Assembly (NCBI GenBank): GCA_001915545.1
Contig: MNQS01000119.1
Span: forward strand, 1-49,363
DNA: 49,363 nt
Source: Bacteroides sp. 43_108
Lineage (GTDB): Bacteria > Bacteroidota > Bacteroidia > Bacteroidales > Bacteroidaceae
Direction of reading: 5' to 3'
Made by a program: the position numbers and the translations under genes. This document shows, in pieces, positions 38,808 through 47,712 of this stretch. Within the stretch, counting starts at the first letter, position 1. Each line of letters begins with the position of its first letter. Under the pieces are notes generated by a model. That model was not told the DNA's origin, did not search any database, and saw nothing but the letters and a program-made list of their open reading frames with translations.

Positions 38808-40160
38808 TTAGATGTTACGTCTCAAAATACGCGGGAACTGCCATGCAAATATAAGCGTACACAAAACGGCAGCTGTTGCGTCAGATATTGCTTCGGCTGC
38901 AAAAACGCCTTCCAGGCCTACTATACGCGCCAGCAGGAGTACAAGAGGAATAAGCAGTATGATTTTACGCAACAGGGCAATGAATACGGAAATTTTCGCC
39001 TGTCCCAAAGCCACAAACATGTTCTGGCATGCACGCTGAAGTCCGAAGATGGACATTCCGGCAAGGAACAACGGCATATATTGCCCAACGACATTTATCA
39101 GATTTTTGTCTTCGGTAAATGCTGAAGCAACCAGTTCGGGGAAAAATATCATGAACAGCACCAGCAGAAGATTGAAAGTGAACATAACAAGTACCACAAT
39201 GCGGAAACATTCTTTCACACGGGCATTGTTGCCGTGGCCGTAGTTGTAGCTTGCAACAGGTACAAAACCTTGTGAGAAACCAACGAGAGGAACGCTGACA
39301 ACAAGCATGGCGCTCTGCATGATGGCAAGTGCACTGACGTAGATGTCTCCGAAATACACCAGCGAACTGTTCAGCACGAAACCGACAAGACTCTCTGTGC
39401 TCGACATGATGAACGGCGAAACACCCAGTCCCATGATGGCAAGAACCACACTTCGTTCGAGGCCGATGTTCTCACGACGCAGTCTCAGTGTAGCTTTTTT
39501 CGACGTAAGGAACTCCATCACCCACACGGCACTCGCAGCCTGTGAGATAACAGTGGCAATTGCAGCTCCCTTAACTCCCATGCCGAACACAAATATGAAC
39601 AGGGGGTCGAGTACAATATTGAGCACCGCACCGATTACTACCGAAAACATGGCCACTCCAGGACGCCCCTGAGTGTTGATGAAAGGATTCAGTCCCAGAG
39701 CCAACTGTACGAATACCGTACCCGACAGATAAACCGTGAGATAATCAACAGCATAGACAATAGTGTGGTCAGAAGCTCCAATCAGATATAGCAACGGTTT
39801 CATATAGCCATAAACGGCTACCATAAACACAACACTGAATATCAGCAACAACATAAAACCATTTCCCAACAGTTTTTCCGCACGCTGACGGTCGCCCTGT
39901 CCCAGTGCAATGGCAGCCAGCGGTGCACCACCGCCCCCTACAAATGCCGAACAGGCAGAAATGAGCATGATAATGGAACCGGTCACACCGATGCCGGCAA
40001 GGGCATCAGAGCCGTATGTCGGTATATGACCTATATATATACGGTCGACAATATTGTAAAGCAGATTGACAATCTGTGCGGCAACGGCCGGCAGTGCCAT
40101 ACGGAAAATCAACGGGAGCATACGATCCGTACCCAACCGCTCCTCATAATTGTTTGCCAT
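38808..40160 (-). CDS. MATE-family multidrug/sodium antiporter
   Basis: A 450-residue membrane protein with about twelve hydrophobic segments in two homologous halves. The ATG at 40160 is used; a TTG two codons upstream is possible. MATE features: the N-terminal LIFRMALPAVAAQIVNLLYNIVDRIYIG helix, LGQGDRQRAEKLLG after the second helix, the ALGLNPFINTQGRPGVAM stretch and the second-half counterpart VPLVGFSQGFVPVASYNYG. It would export small organic compounds with sodium or proton influx; substrate not deducible. No linked regulator. Confidence 0.93.
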   Translation of the reverse strand: MANNYEERLGTDRMLPLIFRMALPAVAAQIVNLLYNIVDRIYIGHIPTYGSDALAGIGVTGSIIMLISACSAFVGGGGAPLAAIALGQGDRQRAEKLLGNGFMLLLIFSVVFMVAVYGYMKPLLYLIGASDHTIVYAVDYLTVYLSGTVFVQLALGLNPFINTQGRPGVAMFSVVIGAVLNIVLDPLFIFVFGMGVKGAAIATVISQAASAVWVMEFLTSKKATLRLRRENIGLERSVVLAIMGLGVSPFIMSSTESLVGFVLNSSLVYFGDIYVSALAIMQSAMLVVSVPLVGFSQGFVPVASYNYGHGNNARVKECFRIVVLVMFTFNLLLVLFMIFFPELVASAFTEDKNLINVVGQYMPLFLAGMSIFGLQRACQNMFVALGQAKISVFIALLRKIILLIPLVLLLARIVGLEGVFAAEAISDATAAVLCTLIFAWQFPRILRRNI

Positions 40161-40300
40161 GTTCAAAAATTGTGTGTATGTGTTGTATCTTTATCTAACC
40201 TAAAAACCTTTCGAGCTATCACATGTCCTGCATCCTTCGGAAAAATCTGTCATTCTGACTTCACCTCACCGTAACAGCAGTTCTTTTTCAATTTCAGTGG

Positions 40301-40308
40301 CAAAGTTA
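40301..40308 (-). promoter_or_regulatory. Putative -7 promoter element for the MATE gene
   Basis: TAACTTTG on the minus strand matches TAnnTTTG, about 140 bases before the start at 40160, giving a long leader. Confidence 0.4.
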
Positions 40309-41056
40309 CGCATAATACAAATACTACGGAACATCACACCATGTTTAACCCGAGTTTAACATGCAGTATGGAATATGTTCCAATCTGTATCTAACTATCA
40401 TGTCCTAATACACCTAAAGATAGACTAACAAATTTCTGCCAAGTAACATAATACAAAGAAACTGAAAGGCCATAGAAAACAATGATTTTCATATGAGCAA
40501 CAAAGAATATAAGTAAGATCATATCAAAGCGCCAAAGAAGATTTGTCAAAGAGTACAAATGGCACATTGGAAGGCACTTTAAACTGTAAATGTAAGATTA
40601 AAGAATATTATAATATTAAATGCCACAGAGTTTAAGTAAAAAACTTCAAAGCCGATATAGAACGACATCTGCTTACTGGCGATTACTAACTCAAAGCATG
40701 TTACATCAGACCGCTATATGAAACACCATAATAAGATAAATTCGACAAGAACCATATTATTTCGCCATTGATGTACTTATGTCATCCGGTGACACTCCCT
40801 GAATGGAATGAGTTCCAAAGTGGCACTATTAGTTGGCACTCATCAGGTGTAAGCTCTGCTTTGAACTCATATCAGAAAATATGTCAAGAACTAATTTGCA
40901 GAAGTCGCATATTTTTTTGAATATTGCAATAAGTTCTGAAATATTCAGATATAGTTTATAAATGACAATTGTCGGCTATACAGATTATTCATATAACGTT
41001 CAGAACATAAATGAAAAACAATGGTTTAACCTTAAATATAACCTAAACGAAAAAAT
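40309..41056. other. Intergenic, about 750 bases, no gene recognised
   Basis: AT-rich with stops in all frames; longest frames are a few dozen codons with no family resemblance. It holds an interrupted inverted repeat (TGAGTTCCAAAG at 40809-40820 and CTTTGAACTCA at 40859-40869) and a short direct repeat TGGCACT nearby. It may contain the regulatory region of the hexuronate locus or a decayed gene; no clear promoter was found. Confidence 0.5.
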
Positions 41057-43822
41057 ATGAGAAAGGTTTTATGTTTGCTGGCGCTGTTCTCGGGCTTGAC
41101 ATACGCTCAGGAAACTCAATATAAGTACCTGTCAGGTAAAAGTGCAGATGACAATGTAGAATGGGACTTTTTCTGCTCCAATGGACGGAAAAGCGGAAAA
41201 TGGGATAAAATCAGGGTGCCGTCGTGCTGGGAGCTGGAGGGCTACGGAAGCTATAATTACGGGCATGACAGAAACAAAGCATCGGAGATTGGAACATATA
41301 AAACCAGATTCACAGTTCCTGAAGACTGGAAAAAGAAACGCATTTTCATTGTTTTTGACGGTTCGATGACTGACACTAAAGTCAAGGTTAACGGCAAGCA
41401 GGCAGGCGCTGTGCATCAGGGTGCTTTCTACCGTTTCAAAAGGGAAATAACATCACTGGTGTCGTTCAAGAAAGAAAATGTGCTTGAGGTGGAAGTTTCA
41501 AAAATGTCTTCCAACAAAAGTGTGAACGAGGCAGAACGAAATGCTGATTTTTGGGTTTTCGGCGGAATATTCCGACCTGTGTATCTTGAAGCTGTACCTG
41601 AGAATTTCATTGAGTACACCGGAGTTGATGCAAAACATGATGGAACACTGAACCTGGAGGTGAATATCGACAAGGCATCTGACAAAATAGACATCAGTGC
41701 AGACGTATATGACATTAGCACCGGACAGAAGCTCGGCAACATTGGGAAAAATTTCACTGAGAAAAGCAAACAGTTCTTCCTTTCGGGCAAGATAGCAGGC
41801 ATTAAGCCGTGGACATGCGAGACACCTAATCTGTACAAGGCTGTAGTAACTGTTTCACGCAACGGAAAGACTATGCATTCTGTTACCGAAAGAATAGGAT
41901 TCAGAACCATTCAGGTGAAGGAACGCGACGGAGTATACATCAACGGTGAAAAAGTACGCTTCAAGGGTGTGAACAGGCACTGCTTCTGGCCCACAACCGG
42001 TCGCACTGTCAGCAGGGAACAGAGTCTCTTGGATGCAGAACTCATAAAGGAAATGAATATGAACGCAGTGAGGATGTCGCACTATCCGCCAGACAAGCAT
42101 TTTCTGGAGATATGCGATTCGATAGGATTGTATATCATCGATGAACTCTGTGCATGGCAAAAGCCTCCATACGATACTCCGGTTGGCACAATTCTGACAA
42201 ACGAGATGCTTAAGAGAGATATCAATCACCCTTCTATAATTTTCTGGGCAAACGGAAACGAGGGCGGTTTCAACTATGATTTAGATCCGTTGTTTGCAGA
42301 AATGGACATACAGAAACGTTCTGTGCTCCATCCATGGGGACTGTCGGGCAAGGTGAACACGGCGCACTACATAAACTATAATTCCGGAATTAAGAGCATG
42401 TTCAACGGCAGAGACATCTTCATGCCGACAGAACTTATTCACGGTCTGTACGACGGCGGACATGGTGCCGGACTTGATGACTACTGGAATCTTATGCTCG
42501 ACAATCCACTTGCAGCAGGAATGTTCCTTTGGGACTTTGCCGACCAAGGCGTGGTGAGAACTGACAAGAACGGAATACTGGACACCGACAAGGACCACGG
42601 TGCGGACGGCATTGTGGGACCATACCGCGAGAAGGAAGGCAGTTTCTACACGGTAAAAGAGATATGGTCGCCGATATATGTTGAAAACAGGTATCTGACA
42701 GATGAGTGGGACGGTACTATAAATATAGAGAACAGGTATGACTTTACTAATGCAAAGGAATGCAGCTACTCTTTCAGACTCGCTGAATATGACGGTTTGT
42801 CCGGAATTAAGAAAGAGGCATCTTTCGATATCGAGTCGCCAAACATAGAACCTAGCAACAAAGGGAAACTGAGACTCAACTTGCCGGAAAACTGGAAAAA
42901 ATACGATTTTCTGTATCTCACGATAAAAGACAAGTACGGCAAGGAATTGTTCACATGGGATTTTGAAGTCAATTCACCGGAACATTTCGTAAACAAGACG
43001 CTCAAAACGGCAGATACAGGAAACTGTTCCATAAAAGAAACTGAAGATGCTTTCAAGATGGAAGCCGCCGGTGTATGTGTCAGTATAGACAAGACGAGCG
43101 GACTAATAAAGGAAGTATATTCAAACGGGAAAAATGTGCCGCTGACAAACGGTCCTGTTTATATAACCTACAAGAAACTGAAGTGCAGAAGCGTAAAAAT
43201 GAAGGAAGATAACGGATGCAAGATTATAGAAGCTGTGTACAATTTCGATAAGGGTGGCGAAGCATACCGCTTCGCATGGCGGATGTCGCATGACGGCATT
43301 CTTTCTCTCAAATATAGCTACAGACCGCAGGACAGAATAAGGATGTCGGGGGTAACTTTTGATTTTCCAGAAAAGGATATTGAGGGTGCTATGATGCTTG
43401 CAAACGGTCCGTACAGAGTATACAACAACAGGATGAAAGGCGGAACTGTACAGCTTTGGGACAAGAAGTACAATGATGCCATAACTGGAGAGGAATGGAT
43501 ATATCCTGAGTTCAAGGGATATTATTCACTGTTCTACGGGATGAGGCTGAAGTGCCCTACTCCATTTGAAATATATTCGGGAAGCGAAGATCTCACACTT
43601 CACTTGTTCACACCGAAACCGCAAAAATTGTATGACGTATCGAAGAATTACACTATTCCGCCATATCCAAAAGGAAACATATCATTCATGGACGCCATAC
43701 CAGCCGTGGGCACAAAGTTCGGTTCGGCAGAAAACTACGGTCCACAATCGCAACCGCACAGATTCAAGAGCTACAGCGGACTAAAGAATATGGAAAATAC
43801 AATATACTTCAAGTTCAACTGA
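41057..43822 (+). CDS. Secreted glycoside hydrolase family 2 enzyme
   Basis: A 921-residue protein with a signal peptide (cut near residue 18, TYAQE). Domains: GH2 sugar-binding jelly roll (about 30-180; VPSCWELEGYG, GTYKTRF, VKVNGKQ), immunoglobulin-like domain, TIM barrel (about 290-560; RFKGVNRHCFWPTTGR, MNAVRMSHYPPD), then C-terminal beta domains like the beta-galactosidase small-chain region. Glu402 in FWANGNEGG is the acid/base and Glu459 in MPTELIHG the probable nucleophile. The NxK carboxylate-binding motif of classical beta-glucuronidases was not seen, so glucuronidase activity rests on context alone: the next four genes catabolise hexuronates. Confidence 0.88.
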   Translation: MRKVLCLLALFSGLTYAQETQYKYLSGKSADDNVEWDFFCSNGRKSGKWDKIRVPSCWELEGYGSYNYGHDRNKASEIGTYKTRFTVPEDWKKKRIFIVFDGSMTDTKVKVNGKQAGAVHQGAFYRFKREITSLVSFKKENVLEVEVSKMSSNKSVNEAERNADFWVFGGIFRPVYLEAVPENFIEYTGVDAKHDGTLNLEVNIDKASDKIDISADVYDISTGQKLGNIGKNFTEKSKQFFLSGKIAGIKPWTCETPNLYKAVVTVSRNGKTMHSVTERIGFRTIQVKERDGVYINGEKVRFKGVNRHCFWPTTGRTVSREQSLLDAELIKEMNMNAVRMSHYPPDKHFLEICDSIGLYIIDELCAWQKPPYDTPVGTILTNEMLKRDINHPSIIFWANGNEGGFNYDLDPLFAEMDIQKRSVLHPWGLSGKVNTAHYINYNSGIKSMFNGRDIFMPTELIHGLYDGGHGAGLDDYWNLMLDNPLAAGMFLWDFADQGVVRTDKNGILDTDKDHGADGIVGPYREKEGSFYTVKEIWSPIYVENRYLTDEWDGTINIENRYDFTNAKECSYSFRLAEYDGLSGIKKEASFDIESPNIEPSNKGKLRLNLPENWKKYDFLYLTIKDKYGKELFTWDFEVNSPEHFVNKTLKTADTGNCSIKETEDAFKMEAAGVCVSIDKTSGLIKEVYSNGKNVPLTNGPVYITYKKLKCRSVKMKEDNGCKIIEAVYNFDKGGEAYRFAWRMSHDGILSLKYSYRPQDRIRMSGVTFDFPEKDIEGAMMLANGPYRVYNNRMKGGTVQLWDKKYNDAITGEEWIYPEFKGYYSLFYGMRLKCPTPFEIYSGSEDLTLHLFTPKPQKLYDVSKNYTIPPYPKGNISFMDAIPAVGTKFGSAENYGPQSQPHRFKSYSGLKNMENTIYFKFN

Positions 43823-43934
43823 CATGTGCAGTCTGTTCGACATCGATAGACAAGATGCAGACGTAAGCAGGCATTATGCAAATAACAGCAAAGAAGATGC
43901 AAAATTAAGCATATAAGAATATGCCATAATTTCT

Positions 43935-43942
43935 TACTTTTG
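43935..43942 (+). promoter_or_regulatory. Putative -7 promoter element for the hexuronate genes
   Basis: TACTTTTG followed by C matches TAnnTTTG, 29 bases before the SDR start at 43972. Confidence 0.6.
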
Positions 43943-43971
43943 CATAACTGATAAAAAAACACACTTATTGT

Positions 43972-44787
43972 ATGAAAAACATATTTGATATTTCAGGAAA
44001 GGTAGCCATAATAACTGGCGGTTCGGGAGTGTTGGGAAGCAACATCGCAGAAGGCTTTCTGCGCGCAGGTGCCAAAGTTGTAATTATTGGTGCTCATCAG
44101 GACAGAGTGGATGCAGCAACAGCCAGACTTAAGGAAATAAGCGACGATGTTGCAGGTACTGTCTGCGATGTGCTTGACGTAGAAAGCATACGTTCTGTAA
44201 GGGATGAGGTTGTTTCAAAATATGGACGAATCGACATTCTCGTGAATGCAGCAGGTGGCAATATTCCCGGTGCTACACTTTCTGTAGACCAGAACATCTT
44301 CGATATGGACATAGCAAGTCTGGACAAGGCGGTTGACCTAAACCTCAACGGCACAGTATATCCTTGTCTTGTTTTCGGTGAGGTCATGGCAAAACAAGGC
44401 TCAGGTGCAATTGTAAACGTGTCTTCAATGGCCGCATACGAATCCATAACACGTGTTCCTGGATACTCGATGGCAAAGAGCGCCGTGGAGAACTTCACAC
44501 GCTGGCTTGCACAGGAGATGGCAATAAAGTTCAGCGAGAAGATTCGTGTAAATGCCATTGCTCCTGGATTCTTCATAGGCAACCAGAACCGCGCTATTCT
44601 GATAAATCCTGACGGTTCGCTGACCGAGCGCAGCCAGAAGGTTATTGCAAAAACCCCGATGAGAAGATTCGGAGACATTTCAGAACTCAACGGCGCCGTT
44701 CAATTCCTCTGCAGCGATGCGGCAAGTTTCATTACCGGTACAGTGTTGGCCGTAGACGGCGGATTCAGCGCATTCAGCGGTGTTTAA
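43972..44787 (+). CDS. SDR-family D-mannonate oxidoreductase (fructuronate reductase)
   Basis: A 271-residue cytoplasmic short-chain dehydrogenase. The cofactor loop is TGGSGVLG (residues 16-23), NAAGG follows strand 4, and the catalytic Ser (VNVSSMAA) and YSMAK are present. It ends in the usual GTVLAVDGGFSAF. SDRs of this type beside UxuA replace the unrelated long-chain UxuB and reduce fructuronate to mannonate with NAD(P)H. The role is drawn from the neighbours: uxuA 40 bases downstream and uxaC in the same run. Confidence 0.88.
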   Translation: MKNIFDISGKVAIITGGSGVLGSNIAEGFLRAGAKVVIIGAHQDRVDAATARLKEISDDVAGTVCDVLDVESIRSVRDEVVSKYGRIDILVNAAGGNIPGATLSVDQNIFDMDIASLDKAVDLNLNGTVYPCLVFGEVMAKQGSGAIVNVSSMAAYESITRVPGYSMAKSAVENFTRWLAQEMAIKFSEKIRVNAIAPGFFIGNQNRAILINPDGSLTERSQKVIAKTPMRRFGDISELNGAVQFLCSDAASFITGTVLAVDGGFSAFSGV

Positions 44788-44827
44788 TCTCGATTTTAGA
44801 ATCTTTTTATTATAGACAGACAAGACT

Positions 44828-46012
44828 ATGATGGAAAAAACTTGGAGATGGTTTGGCAAAAAAGATAAGATAACTCTTCAGATGCTTCGCCAAATCGGTG
44901 TAGAAGGTATTGTCACAGCACTGCACGATGTTCCCAATGGAGAAGTATGGACTGAGGATGCCATACATGACCTGAAATCATATATCGAATCTTACGGACT
45001 GAGATGGTCGGTTGTGGAAAGTCTTCCTGTATGCGAAGCCATAAAATATGCAGGTCCGGAACGCGAACAACTTATAGAAAACCATAAGATAAGTCTAGCA
45101 AATCTCGGCAAACAAGGCGTGAAAACCGTATGCTACAATTTTATGCCGGTAATTGATTGGGTAAGAACCGACCTGCAGCATCCATGGGCAGACGGAAGCA
45201 GTTCACTCTATTACGACAGAGTGCGTTTTGCCTATTTTGACGTTAAGATTCTTAAGCGCGAGAATGCAGAAAAGGACTATTCGGATGATGAACTCCGCAA
45301 GGTGGAGGAACTGGACAAGGTGATTACCGAGGCCGAAAAGGACGAACTGATTGATGCGATAATAGTCAAGACACAGGGCTTCGTGAACGGCAACATTCGC
45401 GAGGATGACAAAAATCCGGTAGAAATATTCAAACGCCTGCTGGCATTATATAAAGGCATAGACAGAGAAGCCTTGCGTGAGAACATGCGTTATTTCCTCT
45501 CATCGATAATGCCAGTGTGCGAAGAATACGGAGTGAACATGTGTGTGCACCCTGATGATCCGCCATTCCAGATACTGGGGCTGCCACGAATAGTTACAAA
45601 CGAAGAAGACATAGCATGGTTCCTTAATGCAGTTGACAATCCACACAACGGACTGACGTTCTGTGCCGGTTCGCTTAGTGCAGGAGAGCACAACGATACA
45701 CGCAGGCTTGCAGAGAAATTTGCATCGCGCACACACTTCGTACATCTGAGGAGCACAGATGCCATGCCTGGAGGTAACTTCATTGAGAGCACTCATCTGA
45801 CAGGAAGAGGCCATTTGCTTGAACTGATAAGGATATTTGAAAAAATCAAACCGGGATTGCCGATGCGTGTAGACCACGGACGAATGATGCTAGGCGACGA
45901 GGACAAGGGATACAATGCAGGATATTCCTTCCACGGACGAATGCTTGCACTCGGACAAGTGGAAGGTTTGATGGCGGCTGTTGATGACGAAATAAGAAGA
46001 GGCATCATATAA
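44828..46012 (+). CDS. uxuA: Mannonate dehydratase
   Basis: A 394-residue cytoplasmic metal-dependent enzyme that dehydrates D-mannonate to 2-keto-3-deoxy-D-gluconate. UxuA signatures: the start KTWRWFGKKDKITLQMLRQ, GVEGIVTALHDVP, CYNFMPVIDWVRTDL, and the metal and active-site strands MCVHPDDPPF, FCAGSLSAG, FVHLRS and MRVDHGRMM. Two adjacent ATG codons (44828 and 44831) are possible starts. Length is normal. A hairpin lies between it and the transporter. Confidence 0.96.
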   Translation: MMEKTWRWFGKKDKITLQMLRQIGVEGIVTALHDVPNGEVWTEDAIHDLKSYIESYGLRWSVVESLPVCEAIKYAGPEREQLIENHKISLANLGKQGVKTVCYNFMPVIDWVRTDLQHPWADGSSSLYYDRVRFAYFDVKILKRENAEKDYSDDELRKVEELDKVITEAEKDELIDAIIVKTQGFVNGNIREDDKNPVEIFKRLLALYKGIDREALRENMRYFLSSIMPVCEEYGVNMCVHPDDPPFQILGLPRIVTNEEDIAWFLNAVDNPHNGLTFCAGSLSAGEHNDTRRLAEKFASRTHFVHLRSTDAMPGGNFIESTHLTGRGHLLELIRIFEKIKPGLPMRVDHGRMMLGDEDKGYNAGYSFHGRMLALGQVEGLMAAVDDEIRRGII

Positions 46013-46032
46013 CGGCTGAGGACACAGAAAAC

Positions 46033-46093
46033 GAGGATGTACCACCCTAAGCATGAACCTTGAAAGGTGCAGAAAAGGGTGCATCCTCATTTT
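46033..46093 (+). terminator. Hairpin between uxuA and the transporter gene
   Basis: GAGGATG (46033-46039) pairs with CATCCTC (46082-46088) and the inner ACCCT (46044-46048) with AGGGT (46076-46080), followed by ATTTTA. It may be a weak terminator or an mRNA-end structure lowering transporter expression. Confidence 0.5.
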
Positions 46094-46159
46094 ACGTTTC
46101 CATTCCCAAATTCTAATACTGTGACTTTACAATCCATATTCATTAACATTAAACAAACC

Positions 46160-47626
46160 ATGAATACACTGAACAAAGATCTAAAAATGAGCAGCTATCG
46201 TTGGACAATATGTTTTATGCTGTTCATAGCCACAACGATAAATTATATGGACCGACAGGTTCTTTCTCTTACTTGGAAAGATTTCATATCACCTGAATTC
46301 AACTGGACTGATGCCAACTACGGAACAATAACCGGTGTCTTCTCGATTCTCTATTCACTCAGTATGCTTTTCGTAGGAAAATTCATTGACAGAATCGGTA
46401 CTAAGAGAGGTTATCTGTGGGCCATCGGTATATGGTCGGCTGGAGCCTGCCTGCATACGTTCTGCGGTATCTTCACGGCTGGAATATCTACAGGCACATG
46501 GACACTGAGCTTCGAAGGTGCACGTGAAGCGATAAAAATTGCAGAAAAGGCAGGAACAGTTGCATGGAGTGTATCGACCGTAAGCATCTGGCTGTTCCTT
46601 GGTGCACGCTCAATTCTTGCCATCGGTGAATCGGGAAACTTCCCTTGTGCCATAAAGGTCACTGCCGAGTATTTCCCAAAGAGAGACAGGGCATTTGCAA
46701 CAAGTCTGTTCAATGCAGGAGCACAGCTGGGCGCTCTTCTGGCACCATTCACAATTCCTGTCATAGCAAGCAATCTGGGTTGGGAAATGTCTTTCATGAT
46801 TATTGGAGCACTTGGATTCATCTGGATGGGATTCTGGATAAAAATGTACGATATACCATCGAGACATTCAAAAGTAAATAAGAAAGAACTTGAATATATT
46901 GAGCAAGACAAGCAGATTGAAAGCAAGCAGGACGATGGCGAAGAGGATAAAGAGAAGCATATCAGTATCCTCAAGTGTTTTACCTTCAGACAGACATGGG
47001 CTGTCATATTCGGTAGACTGCTGCCAGACGGCGTGTGGTGGTTCTTCCTCTTTTGGGCACCGGCGTACGTTAAAGACGTCCACGGATACAGCTCCGATTC
47101 TACAATGGGAATGCTGCTGATATTTACGCTTTATCTGATATCTATGCTCTCGATACTCGGCGGATACCTTCCTACGGTATTCATAAACCGTCTCGGCATG
47201 AATCCTTTCGCAGGAAGAATGCGCGCAATGCTGATATTCTCACTGTTCCCGCTTCTTGGACTGATGGCACAACCTCTGGGTGACATCTCATGCTGGTATC
47301 CGATAATTATAATAGGTATCATCGGTGCAGCTCACCAGAGCTGGAGTGCAAATACGTACACAGTTGTCAGCGACATGTTTCCGAAGTCTGCAGTAGCAAC
47401 CGTCACCGGTATCGGCGGTATGGCGGGAGGTATCGGATGTTTCATCCTGAATCAGGGATCAGGAATGCTGTTTACGTATGCGAAGGAAAGCAACATGACT
47501 TTTATGGGATATGAAGGCATCAATGCCGGATACATGATAGTATTCGTAATTGCATCGCTGGCATACCTTTTCAGCTGGATAATGATAAGAATACTTGTGC
47601 CAAAATATAAGATTATAAAGATATAG
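46160..47626 (+). CDS. MFS transporter, anion:cation symporter (hexuronate-type) family
   Basis: A 488-residue protein with about twelve membrane helices. The ATG at 46160 is preferred; an upstream in-frame start adds 31 polar residues and overlaps the hairpin. The family motif INYMDRQVLSL after helix 1, the GKFIDRIGTKRGYLWAIG loop and GESGNFPCAIKVTAEYFPKRDRAFATSLFNAG match the ACS/ExuT group, which imports glucuronate and galacturonate with protons. A long charged loop (residues about 235-275) lies between helices 6 and 7. Its place between uxuA and uxaC supports hexuronate uptake. Confidence 0.9.
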   Translation: MNTLNKDLKMSSYRWTICFMLFIATTINYMDRQVLSLTWKDFISPEFNWTDANYGTITGVFSILYSLSMLFVGKFIDRIGTKRGYLWAIGIWSAGACLHTFCGIFTAGISTGTWTLSFEGAREAIKIAEKAGTVAWSVSTVSIWLFLGARSILAIGESGNFPCAIKVTAEYFPKRDRAFATSLFNAGAQLGALLAPFTIPVIASNLGWEMSFMIIGALGFIWMGFWIKMYDIPSRHSKVNKKELEYIEQDKQIESKQDDGEEDKEKHISILKCFTFRQTWAVIFGRLLPDGVWWFFLFWAPAYVKDVHGYSSDSTMGMLLIFTLYLISMLSILGGYLPTVFINRLGMNPFAGRMRAMLIFSLFPLLGLMAQPLGDISCWYPIIIIGIIGAAHQSWSANTYTVVSDMFPKSAVATVTGIGGMAGGIGCFILNQGSGMLFTYAKESNMTFMGYEGINAGYMIVFVIASLAYLFSWIMIRILVPKYKIIKI

Positions 47627-47712
47627 TTGATAAATTTGCATCATACGAAATGATTGCACAGCAATGAAAATACCTTGACAGATAAATAAAGACACTTAAT
47701 AAAAAAAGAGAC

